Made by a program: the position numbers and the translations under genes
NCBI GenBank assembly: GCA_903925275.1
Contig: CAIYES010000093.1
Location: 1-39,886, forward strand
Reading direction: 5' to 3'
DNA: 39,886 nucleotides
Source of the DNA: an uncultured Bacteroidales bacterium
Lineage (GTDB): Bacteria; Bacteroidota; Bacteroidia; Bacteroidales; FEN-979
Notes under the pieces: model-generated
The model's input: the letters and a program-made list of their open reading frames with translations, nothing else
Told to the model about the DNA's origin: nothing
Databases searched by the model: none
In this document: positions 33,517 through 39,886 of the stretch, one piece after another
How positions within the stretch are numbered: position 1 is the first letter of the stretch
Layout: each line of letters starts with the position of its first letter

Positions 33517-35037
33517 TCAATCTTTTGCTATTAATTGCAGGATTTCATCCACATATTTTCGGTTATTTGAAAGTCGGGGAACTTTATGCTGACCTCCTAA
33601 TTTGTCCTTCTGTTTGAGCCACCGGTAGAATGTTTTGGGTGGAAGGATGCGGATCACAGGTTCTTCCAGCAATATTCCATGATACCTTTTAGCTTCATAA
33701 TCAGAGTTAAGTGATTTCAATGCTGTATCAAGGGCGCTGCTAAAAAAAGCGAGGTCCTCAGGTTGTTTCTCAAATTCAATAAGCCATTCGTGGGCTCCTT
33801 TTGATTCTCCTGAAAAATAAACAGGTGCTGCAGTATATTCTGAAATGATTGCATGGCTGCGTTCACAGGCAATGGCAATGGCTTTCTCTGCATTATCGAT
33901 GATCAGTTCCTCACCAAAAGCATTGATAAAGTTCCGGGTCCGGCCTGAGATTTTTATCCTGTACGGCCTGCATGAGGTAAATTGAACGGTATCGCCGATC
34001 AGATAACGCCACAAACCGGCATTGGTGGTTATGACAATGGCATAATTGGTATAGAGCTCAACCTGGTCGAGGCAATATACATCGGGATGATCCATTCCAA
34101 CCTGGTTGATTGGTATAAATTCATAATAGATGCCATAATCCAGCATGAGCAGCATATCGTCGGCCTTATTGCGATCCTGGATACCGAAGAAACCTTCAGA
34201 AGCATTGTACGTTTCAAGATAATTAACCTTTTCCGAAGGAAGTATTTGCCGGAATTGTTCCCTGTAGGGAGAAAAGTTGACACCACCATGAACGAAAAGT
34301 TCAAAGTTGGGCCATACCTCCAGTATGTTTGTTTTCCCGGTCATCTCTAAAACGCGTTTAAATAAAAGCAGCGTCCAGGATGGTACACCGGAGATGTTGG
34401 TCACATCGTGCTGAATGGTGGCTTCAGCCATCATCTCAATTTTACTCTCCCATTCATCCATCAGGGCAATTGACAAATTCGGTGTGCGCATGAACTCTGC
34501 CCATCCGGGCAGATTCTGGATGAGAATTGCTGAAAGATCGCCCTGGTAATAGAGTTCATTGTTCACCTCCTTGATCTGATGAGATCCGCCCATTGCAATC
34601 GATTTCCCGTCAAAAAGCTTTGTATCCACATGGTTGTTACAATAGATCGACAGCAAATCCTTGCCTCCTTTGAAGTGGCACTCCTCCAGCGCCTCCTGGC
34701 TAACCGGTATAAATTTGCTTTTATCACATGTTGTTCCCGACGATTTTGCGAACCACTTGATCTCCGAAGGCCAGAGGATGTTTTGTTCCCCGTTGCGAAG
34801 CCGGTTGATCGAACCTTTCAGGGTTTCATAATCCTGGACCGGCAAGCGATCTTTGAATTGTTCAGGGGTTGATATCGATTTGAAATCATACTGTTTTCCC
34901 CACTCTGTGTTACGTGCAGATGAAAGCAATTTACGTAACCATTCTGTTTGTACTTCATGAGGATATTTCATAAAAAGTTCAATCTGATGAATGCGTTTTT
35001 TCATCAGCCATGAAATAACAGAATTGATTAATGCCAT
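33517..35037 (-). CDS. GH3-family acyl-adenylate-forming enzyme
   Basis: The protein (506 residues) belongs to the GH3 family, part of the adenylating superfamily. Plant members join amino acids to plant-hormone acids, but the role of bacterial members is largely unknown. Motifs seen: the phosphate-binding SSGTT (residues 99-103), the nucleotide-binding YNASEGFFG (277-285), YGIYYEFIP (301-309), and GLWRYLIGDTVQFTS (341-355) with Asp349, the expected ribose-binding aspartate. The C-terminal lid domain is present, so it should be active. It is the first gene of the minus-strand string leading to dNK, kdsB, the SPOR protein, trmB and dpp11. There is no nearby partner gene that points to a substrate. 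Confidence 0.9.
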   Translation of the reverse strand: MALINSVISWLMKKRIHQIELFMKYPHEVQTEWLRKLLSSARNTEWGKQYDFKSISTPEQFKDRLPVQDYETLKGSINRLRNGEQNILWPSEIKWFAKSSGTTCDKSKFIPVSQEALEECHFKGGKDLLSIYCNNHVDTKLFDGKSIAMGGSHQIKEVNNELYYQGDLSAILIQNLPGWAEFMRTPNLSIALMDEWESKIEMMAEATIQHDVTNISGVPSWTLLLFKRVLEMTGKTNILEVWPNFELFVHGGVNFSPYREQFRQILPSEKVNYLETYNASEGFFGIQDRNKADDMLLMLDYGIYYEFIPINQVGMDHPDVYCLDQVELYTNYAIVITTNAGLWRYLIGDTVQFTSCRPYRIKISGRTRNFINAFGEELIIDNAEKAIAIACERSHAIISEYTAAPVYFSGESKGAHEWLIEFEKQPEDLAFFSSALDTALKSLNSDYEAKRYHGILLEEPVIRILPPKTFYRWLKQKDKLGGQHKVPRLSNNRKYVDEILQLIAKD

Positions 35038-35061
35038 ACTACAAGTGCCGGGTTAGGGTGT

Positions 35062-35069
35062 CAAAAATA
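35062..35069 (-). promoter_or_regulatory. Possible -7 box for the GH3-dpp11 gene string
   Basis: TATTTTTG on the minus strand matches TAnnTTTG and lies 24 bp before the GH3 start codon. I find no TTTG at the expected distance upstream, so the call rests on the -7 box alone. Confidence 0.35.
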
Positions 35070-35163
35070 CGATTAAATTAATTAGATTGGTAACTATCTG
35101 CATCCACAAAACAACTCCGCGTTAAATCAAAAGGATTTGTTACGTTATTTATTTGTATTTTAT

Positions 35164-35195
35164 TTTTGCGAAAACATAATATTGTTGTATGTTTG
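35164..35195 (+). promoter_or_regulatory. Strong candidate Bacteroidota promoter (TTTTG - 19 bp - TATGTTTG)
   Basis: TTTTG (35164-35168) and TATGTTTG (35188-35195) match both elements of the Bacteroidota consensus at 19-bp spacing. Transcription would start near 35203, about 75 nt before the small ORF at 35279 and about 255 nt before the response-regulator gene at 35458. This is the best-formed promoter in the window. Confidence 0.65.
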
Positions 35196-35278
35196 CATAC
35201 CCTAACATTTGCGCTTTCATGCTGGGTTGATAAAAAGACTATAAAACTGCTTTAATTGTTTACTATAGTGTTGTTTCC

Positions 35279-35428
35279 ATGAAAATTCATGTTTTAAAAT
35301 TGGGCAGTTCCTTGATCAAGTACCATTTTGTCGATATAGCGGAGGTAGCCGATCTCAAAGTAAAAAGTTTACCCGATCAAATCGTGCTGCCAACCATTGA
35401 ACCTGTACATTATGGAATTTGTCAATAA
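35279..35428 (+). CDS. Possible 49-residue small protein
   Basis: An ATG-started reading frame of 49 codons lies in the otherwise empty 420-bp gap between GH3 and the response-regulator gene, starting MKIHVLKLGSSLIKYHF and ending EPVHYGICQ. It has balanced, protein-like composition with no membrane segment. It sits downstream of a well-formed promoter and ends 29 bp before the response-regulator ATG. I recognise no family. It could be a real small protein, a leader peptide affecting the regulator gene, or chance. Confidence 0.4.
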   Translation: MKIHVLKLGSSLIKYHFVDIAEVADLKVKSLPDQIVLPTIEPVHYGICQ

Positions 35429-35457
35429 TGATGCTTTTTAATTCTAATCTCTGAAAT

Positions 35458-36429
35458 ATGGCTCCAATTAGTTTGTATATTGTTGAAGACGAGTTGATCA
35501 TTGCGCACGACCTGAAAGCCAAACTTGCAAGTCTTGGTTACGAAGTGCTTGGCATCGATTCGAAGGGGGAAAATGCAATTGAAAACATTGCAAACCTTCA
35601 GGAAACCAACCTGGAACCCGACATTGTAATCATGGATGTCCGGCTGGCCGGAAAAATGGACGGGATTGAAGCGGCCCGTATTTTAACCGAGAATTACAAC
35701 TGTGGCATCATTTTCCTCACTTCGATGAACAAGAGTGAGGTCTTTGCCAAGTCATTCTCTCTTAAACCTTACGCTTATCTCTTCAAACCTGTTGATATTG
35801 ATCAGATCCGTGCGGCTATCGAAGTAGCTAACTACCAGCGCAACCTCGAAATTACAAATGAACGTATTATTTCGGAATTGAAAAGCGAAATCGAACAGCG
35901 CAAAAAAGTAGAAAAAGAGCGAAACCTGCGGCTGCAGGAACGGATTCGTGCCGAGCAAAAGGTAAACCAGTTGCTCAAGCAGAAACATCACATGGAACTC
36001 GACCTGATCAACCGGGAACTCGCCACTTCCTCAATCTTTATTTCACAAAAAAACAAGATCATCGGTTTGATCAAAAAAGACATCAACCGGCTGATTAAGA
36101 ATGAGAAACAAATCACCAATGTTGAAATCGCAAAGGTTCTGAAAACCATCGATGAGAACATTAAATTTGATAACGACTGGTATCGCATCAAAGCCCACTT
36201 TGAAAAAATACATACGGGCTTCTTTGACCGTCTGCGCAAGAAATATCCGCAACTTACCCCCAATGATCATAAGCTTTGTGCTCTTTTGCGGATGAACCTC
36301 AACACAAAGGAAATTTCCCATATCCTGAAAATTACAGCACCAAGCACCGAAATTTCACGTATCCGCTTGCGTAAAAAACTGGAATTGCCCAAAGGGATCA
36401 ACCTGACTCAGCACATTTGCGAAGTATAA
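35458..36429 (+). CDS. Response regulator: REC, coiled coil, C-terminal HTH
   Basis: The 323-residue protein begins with a receiver domain (about 1-125). It has acidic residues Glu10/Asp11, phospho-acceptor Asp60 (IVIMDVRLAGKMDG), LTS (87-89) and Lys110 in FKP. A long charged coiled coil follows (about 128-185, with ERNLRLQERIRAEQKV). The C-terminal part (about 255-320) holds LTPNDHKLCALLRMNLNTKEISHILKITAPSTEISRIRLRKKL, which reads like a LuxR/GerE-type or related DNA-binding helix-turn-helix used by Bacteroidota regulators. It has no cognate kinase gene beside it. Transcription ends at a perfect hairpin shared with convergent yebC. Confidence 0.88.
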   Translation: MAPISLYIVEDELIIAHDLKAKLASLGYEVLGIDSKGENAIENIANLQETNLEPDIVIMDVRLAGKMDGIEAARILTENYNCGIIFLTSMNKSEVFAKSFSLKPYAYLFKPVDIDQIRAAIEVANYQRNLEITNERIISELKSEIEQRKKVEKERNLRLQERIRAEQKVNQLLKQKHHMELDLINRELATSSIFISQKNKIIGLIKKDINRLIKNEKQITNVEIAKVLKTIDENIKFDNDWYRIKAHFEKIHTGFFDRLRKKYPQLTPNDHKLCALLRMNLNTKEISHILKITAPSTEISRIRLRKKLELPKGINLTQHICEV

Positions 36430-36430
36430 T

Positions 36431-36460
36431 AAAAAAACGCGGCACATGCCGCGTTTTTTT
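36431..36460. terminator. Perfect bidirectional intrinsic terminator
   Basis: Arms AAAAAAACGCGGCA (36431-36444) and TGCCGCGTTTTTTT (36447-36460) are exact complements around CA. The GC-rich stem with A-run before and T-run after works in both directions. It serves the response regulator (stop at 36429) on plus and yebC (stop at 36462) on minus. Confidence 0.95.
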
Positions 36461-36461
36461 A

Positions 36462-37202
36462 TTACAGAGTTTCTGCCATTTCATCACTGATTTCGAGGGT
36501 GTGGAAAACGTTTTGTACGTCATCATCCTCCTCAATGATATCAATCAGCTTCAATACTTTCCTTGTTGCATCGATGTCAAGCGAAACCGTTGTTTTGGGA
36601 ATGCGCTGGAGTGAAGCGCTTTCAGGTTCGATGTGCAGTTGTTCAAGTTTTTTGATCATACTGCCGAAATCCTCCATGGCCGTAGTGATTGTAAAAATAT
36701 CGTCCTCAAGCGTAATATCCTCAGCGCCGGCATCGATCAGTTCCATCTCAAAATCATCCCGGTTGAGATCGCCTTTGGGAACGATAAAAACGCCTTTACG
36801 GTCGAACAGGTAATTCAACATTCCGTTTTGCCCCAATTCACCGCCATATTTGTTGAAATAAGCGCGGACATTGGAAACAGTGCGTTGCAGGTTATCGGTA
36901 GTACATTCTACAAAAATGGCTACACCATGTTGCCCCTTTCCTTCATAGGTGGTTTCATGCAGTATGGCAGCATCCTTGTCAGCTCCTTTGCTGATCGCCC
37001 TTTGAATATTGTCCTTGGGCATTGAGGCACCTTTTGCATTGGCAATGGCTAAACGCAATCGCGGGTTACCATCAGGATCGGGACCACCTTCTTTCACTGC
37101 AATTGTAATATCCTTGATGATCTTCGAAAAAATTTTCGATCGCTTGGCATCCAATGCGCCTTTTTTTCGCTTGATGGTAGACCATTTATTGTGACCAGAC
37201 AT
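36462..37202 (-). CDS. yebC: YebC/PmpR family protein
   Basis: This 246-residue protein is a standard YebC/PmpR (TACO1-like) member. The start MSGHNKWSTIKRKKGALDAKRSKIF is nearly invariant in the family, followed by PDGNPRLRLAIANAKGASMPKDNIQRAI and YEGKGQHGVAIFVECTTDN. Members were described as transcription regulators, and some recent work ties them to translation of difficult sequences such as polyproline; the sequence alone does not decide. It is transcribed alone, convergent with the response-regulator gene and divergent from the Ig-like lipoprotein gene. Confidence 0.96.
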   Translation of the reverse strand: MSGHNKWSTIKRKKGALDAKRSKIFSKIIKDITIAVKEGGPDPDGNPRLRLAIANAKGASMPKDNIQRAISKGADKDAAILHETTYEGKGQHGVAIFVECTTDNLQRTVSNVRAYFNKYGGELGQNGMLNYLFDRKGVFIVPKGDLNRDDFEMELIDAGAEDITLEDDIFTITTAMEDFGSMIKKLEQLHIEPESASLQRIPKTTVSLDIDATRKVLKLIDIIEEDDDVQNVFHTLEISDEMAETL

Positions 37203-37270
37203 AATTTTCTTGTTTACTGAATAACATTGTAAAATTAATAAAAAAAGGTTCAGTTATTAAAAACGATTGG

Positions 37271-37292
37271 TAAATTTGGGGTCGCAAACTTA
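37271..37292. promoter_or_regulatory. Overlapping divergent promoter boxes for yebC and the Ig-like lipoprotein
   Basis: On the plus strand TAAATTTG (37271-37278) precedes the lipoprotein GTG by 32 bp. On the minus strand TAAGTTTG (37285-37292) is a -7 box for yebC, with a GTTG (37314-37317) 21 bp upstream that lies inside the lipoprotein start. Because the two elements nearly touch, the promoters may compete. Confidence 0.45.
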
Positions 37293-37310
37293 CGAAAATC
37301 CTTTGCTTAC

Positions 37311-39095
37311 GTGCAACGTACAACCATTTTATTTCTCTTTTTTTTATCAGCAGCTGCATTTTTGCTGTTTAGTTGCGCCAACCCGGTATCTCCGGTGGGC
37401 GGATCAAAGGACATTCAGCCTCCGGCGATAACGGGAACCACCCCTCCGGTTTTTTCTACACGGTTTAAGGACAACTCATTCCGCATTGAATTCGATGAAT
37501 TCATCACGTTGAAGAACCCTGCTACGGAAGTGTATATCTCCCCCCCGTTGAAAACCCCGCTTGATACCCGCTTACGCGGCAAATCGCTGGTGGTGAAGTT
37601 TGATGACACGCTGGATTCAAATACCACTTATTCAATAACTTTTGGGAATGCCATTACCGATCTCACCGAGGGAAATATCCTGAAAGGGTTTAACTATGTA
37701 CTTTCAACCGGCGACTATGTGGATACCCTCTCCCTTCAGGGTACACTCGTGAATGCATTTAACCTTAAACCTCAGAAGGATGTTTTCGTTGAGCTATACA
37801 TGAACAACAACGACACCCTCCCTTTTGATTCCCTTCCATTGCATGTACCACCTTATTATATTACCAAAACCGACGAGAATGGAAATTTCATCTTCCACAA
37901 TCTTCAGAATAAAAAATTCAAACTTATTGCACTTGCCGATCAAAATGGCGACCTGATCTTTAATCAGCCTTCAGAAAAAATTGCTTTCTGTGACAGCCTG
38001 GTCTCCCCCTGTTATTATGTTGTGAAGCATGCCGACACTGCGAAAAAGGATTCATCCGTGCTGACAAAACTCAAACCCATCCCGATGAAGGCCGAACTCC
38101 TTCGAAAGGCCGATTCAGTTCGCAAAGCCGATTCCATTAAACAAAATCGTTTGCTATATCCCTCTTATAACCTAGTTCTTTTCGAACAAACAGATTCTAT
38201 CCAACGTTTGGTTAAATCGACCTATACCAAGGAGGGAATGGCTCTGTTCACATTTCGTTTCCCGGTGCAAAACCTGCATTTTGTTCCATTGAACTTTGAT
38301 TCAACTGCGCCATGGTACATTGAAGAATACTCAAAAAAAAGAGATTCTGTTACCCTGTGGATTTCACGTTCAAACACCGATTCTTTGATTTTAAAAGTAA
38401 TGACCGGCCAGAAGGTGCTGGATACGGTTACCATGGGATTGGAAAAAAAAGAAATTTCAAAGAAATCATCGAAAAATGCAATTGCCCGGCAACTCACGCT
38501 TGACAATCCTGCAAAAACGAACGGACTTAACCAGTTTAAAAACAAACTGCTGCTTACATTCTCTTATCCGCTGATCCGGTGGGATTTTTCAAAGGTCCTG
38601 TTAATTGAAGGTAAAGACACCCTCCATCCGAGTATTTATTTTACCGATAGCATCAGGCGAATCATTGAAGTCCGACACAAATGGCAAGAAGAAAAAAATT
38701 GCACCCTTATCATCCCCGATTCCGTATTTTTCGGAATCACAGACATTAGTCATGATTCTATCGTTCTGAATTTTAAAACCAGGGCAGAGCGGGATTTTGG
38801 CAATCTGATACTGTCAATGAATATGGACAATCGTCCGGGGCAATACATTGTACAACTCATGAATGAAAAAGAGACATCTGTTTTTGAGCAACAGATTGTT
38901 ACCAAATCGGGAAAAATCCGTTTCGACTTCATGTCCCCGGGCAAATATACAGTCAAGGCCATTCATGACCGAAATTATAACGGGCGTTGGGATACCGGAA
39001 ATTACAACAAGAATATTCAGCCGGAAGAGGTGATTTATCTGCCCAAGATCATTGAAATCAGGGCAAACTGGGATGTTGAAGAAAATTGGGATTAG
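37311..39095 (+). CDS. Ig-like domain lipoprotein (Big_5/SbsA-type N-terminus)
   Basis: The 594-residue protein starts with a GTG and a lipoprotein signal peptide, with lipobox LLFSC and lipidated Cys22. The following stretch, ANPVSPVGGSKDIQPP with ITGTTPPVFSTRFKDNSFRIEFDEF, is typical of a large Bacteroidota family with an N-terminal Ig-like (Big_5) domain at about residues 35-135. Beta-rich repeats follow: PQKDVFVELY, FIFHNLQNKKFKLIALADQNGDLIFN and, near the end, MSPGKYTVKAIHDRNYNGRWDTGNY, which look like carboxypeptidase-regulatory or prealbumin-like folds. No catalytic motif is seen; the protein is probably a structural or binding lipoprotein at the cell surface. No upstream in-frame ATG gives a better start. 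Its stop overlaps the stop of the convergent ArsR gene by 4 bp. Confidence 0.88.
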   Translation: MQRTTILFLFFLSAAAFLLFSCANPVSPVGGSKDIQPPAITGTTPPVFSTRFKDNSFRIEFDEFITLKNPATEVYISPPLKTPLDTRLRGKSLVVKFDDTLDSNTTYSITFGNAITDLTEGNILKGFNYVLSTGDYVDTLSLQGTLVNAFNLKPQKDVFVELYMNNNDTLPFDSLPLHVPPYYITKTDENGNFIFHNLQNKKFKLIALADQNGDLIFNQPSEKIAFCDSLVSPCYYVVKHADTAKKDSSVLTKLKPIPMKAELLRKADSVRKADSIKQNRLLYPSYNLVLFEQTDSIQRLVKSTYTKEGMALFTFRFPVQNLHFVPLNFDSTAPWYIEEYSKKRDSVTLWISRSNTDSLILKVMTGQKVLDTVTMGLEKKEISKKSSKNAIARQLTLDNPAKTNGLNQFKNKLLLTFSYPLIRWDFSKVLLIEGKDTLHPSIYFTDSIRRIIEVRHKWQEEKNCTLIIPDSVFFGITDISHDSIVLNFKTRAERDFGNLILSMNMDNRPGQYIVQLMNEKETSVFEQQIVTKSGKIRFDFMSPGKYTVKAIHDRNYNGRWDTGNYNKNIQPEEVIYLPKIIEIRANWDVEENWD

Positions 39096-39394
39096 TGCGT
39101 AGCACACTGATTGATACAATCAATGACATTTGCCAACACATTTGTTTTCAACGAATATAAGATCATTTTTCCATCCCGTTTCGACTCAAGCAATCCCTTG
39201 TTTTTCAATATATTAAGGTGATGCGAAGCAGATGCTTGTTCAATGCTCAGCCTTTCATAAATTTCAGTTACCGTAAGCTTTTTATTTTCAGTGAGCAATT
39301 CAATAATGGCTATGCGCATCGGATGCGCCATTGCACGCAGTTTGCTGGCAGCCAGTTCTAGTTTTTGAATGTCGAGTGCAGTTTTTTTCTTCAT
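39092..39394 (-). CDS. ArsR/SmtB-family winged-helix repressor
   Basis: The 100-residue protein is a minimal ArsR-family regulator. It has an AMAHPMRIAIIELL helix (about residues 21-34), a TVTEIYERLSIEQASASHHLNILKNKGLL helix-turn-helix (about 41-69), and the wing KRDGKMILYSLK (about 72-83). The alpha3 ELCVCD-type arsenic or metal site is missing. The C-terminal helix carries Cys93, Cys97 and His100 (DCINQCATH), which could be an alpha5-type metal or thiol sensor site. No obvious efflux or resistance gene is adjacent. Its stop (TAA on minus) overlaps the TAG of the convergent lipoprotein gene. A TATCTTTG box (39421-39428, minus strand) lies upstream. Confidence 0.9.
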   Translation of the reverse strand: MKKKTALDIQKLELAASKLRAMAHPMRIAIIELLTENKKLTVTEIYERLSIEQASASHHLNILKNKGLLESKRDGKMILYSLKTNVLANVIDCINQCATH

Positions 39395-39420
39395 AGCGTG
39401 TTTAGTTTAGATATATACAA

Positions 39421-39428
39421 CAAAGATA
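39421..39428 (-). promoter_or_regulatory. Possible -7 box for the arsR gene
   Basis: TATCTTTG on the minus strand fits TAnnTTTG, 26 bp upstream of the ATG. The 71-bp gap around it is very AT-rich with two copies of AGTATA (39437-39442 and 39455-39460), which could be operator half sites, but no perfect palindrome stands out. Confidence 0.35.
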
Positions 39429-39465
39429 AAAAATATAGTATACACATGTAAATAAGTATATAAGT

Positions 39466-39886
39466 TTATTTTTCGAAGATATCCATGAATTCAAAACGGG
39501 TGCCGTCGAACAATCCTTTATCGCTGAGTTTAACATCCGGTATTACAAGTAGGGCCATGAATGACAAGGTCATATAGGGGGCCGACAACGAGCTTCCCAT
39601 CTCCTTGGCCTTTTTATCCATCAGGTCATACTGACGGGCAGCTGCCAGGCCATCGCTGCCCGACATAATTCCGGCAAAGGGCAGTGACAGCATCATCTTC
39701 GTATCACCATCCACCAATGAAATACCCCCTTTGTCGGCAATGATCATGTTGATGGCTTCAACAATGGAAGCATCATCGGCCCCCACAGCAACGATGTTAT
39801 GACTGTCGTGGGCCACACACGATGCCAGGGCTCCCCTGACTAATCCAACGTTGTTAATAAACCCAACTGCAGCAGGTGCCGTATGA
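39466..39886 (-). CDS. ade: Adenine deaminase, C-terminal part (cut by window edge)
   Basis: The reading frame stays open from its stop at 39466 to the window edge, giving about 140 C-terminal residues. It reads GFINNVGLVRGALASCVAHDSHNIVAVG, then the segment AINMIIADKGGI, then PFAGIMSGSDGLAAA, and ends FDGTRFEFMDIFEK. This is the C-terminal region of bacterial adenine deaminase (Ade/YicP type), a binuclear metal amidohydrolase turning adenine into hypoxanthine in purine salvage. The ASxVAHDSHN segment is strongly conserved in the family and the His/Asp residues are present. The start codon and metal-binding amidohydrolase core lie outside the window. It is upstream of and on the same strand as the ArsR gene, separated by 71 bp. 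Confidence 0.9.
   Translation of the reverse strand, partial: HTAPAAVGFINNVGLVRGALASCVAHDSHNIVAVGADDASIVEAINMIIADKGGISLVDGDTKMMLSLPFAGIMSGSDGLAAARQYDLMDKKAKEMGSSLSAPYMTLSFMALLVIPDVKLSDKGLFDGTRFEFMDIFEK

Noticed and set aside
33482..33520. Extended start of the deoxynucleoside kinase from a TTG at 33520
   Set aside because: The ATG at 33481 puts the P-loop at the normal distance from the N-terminus, and the extra 13 residues do not look like family sequence.

Overview
The window looks like chromosomal DNA from a member of the Bacteroidota, most likely an anaerobic Bacteroidales-type lineage. Evidence from gene content: an S46 dipeptidyl-peptidase, a DUF3127 protein, an HU-CCDC81/SPOR protein, a bacterial GH3-family enzyme, two-subunit methylmalonyl-CoA mutase, large hybrid histidine kinases, and an Ig-like lipoprotein of the kind common in this phylum. 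Evidence from promoters: many genes are preceded by the phylum-type -7 box TAnnTTTG, sometimes with a TTTG/TTG about 19 bp upstream. I see no rRNA, tRNA, CRISPR array, prophage or insertion sequence.

Left part (1-11 kb, minus strand). sufB is followed upstream by two overlapping genes for unknown lipoproteins. Next comes the most unusual locus of the window, a three-gene operon at 10695-4031. Its first gene encodes a 1463-residue protein fusing an acyl-adenylating (AMP-binding) enzyme, a class III PLP aminotransferase and a C-terminal domain resembling cyanobacterial long-chain acyl-ACP reductase, with the catalytic cysteine apparently kept. It is followed by a DUF3419/BtaA-like 3-amino-3-carboxypropyl transferase and a GNAT-type acyltransferase, coupled by an ATGA overlap. 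Read together, the enzymes could activate a carboxylic acid, reduce it to an aldehyde, aminate it, and then add an aminocarboxypropyl and/or acyl group. That points to an undescribed amine lipid or related small molecule.

Middle left (11-22 kb, plus strand). A small DUF3127 gene and a cluster of palindromic intergenic repeats precede a five-gene signalling operon: a PAS protein, a CheR-type methyltransferase and three hybrid histidine kinases. The operon contains no DNA-binding output and no chemoreceptor.

Middle right (22-35 kb). The two methylmalonyl-CoA mutase subunit genes lie in one minus-strand operon but are separated by a stand-alone receiver protein and an outer-membrane barrel protein. 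A divergent TIGR01777-family gene follows. A six-gene minus-strand string then holds GH3, a deoxynucleoside kinase, kdsB, an HU-CCDC81/SPOR protein, trmB and dpp11.

Right end (35-39.9 kb). This part holds a possible 49-residue small protein, a receiver/HTH regulator and yebC converging on a perfect bidirectional terminator, an Ig-like lipoprotein, an ArsR regulator and the 3' part of an adenine deaminase gene cut by the window edge. Short tandem repeats (8-bp units related to GAAATGGT, and one 7-bp array) recur at gene boundaries at three places, including directly in front of the kdsB start codon.
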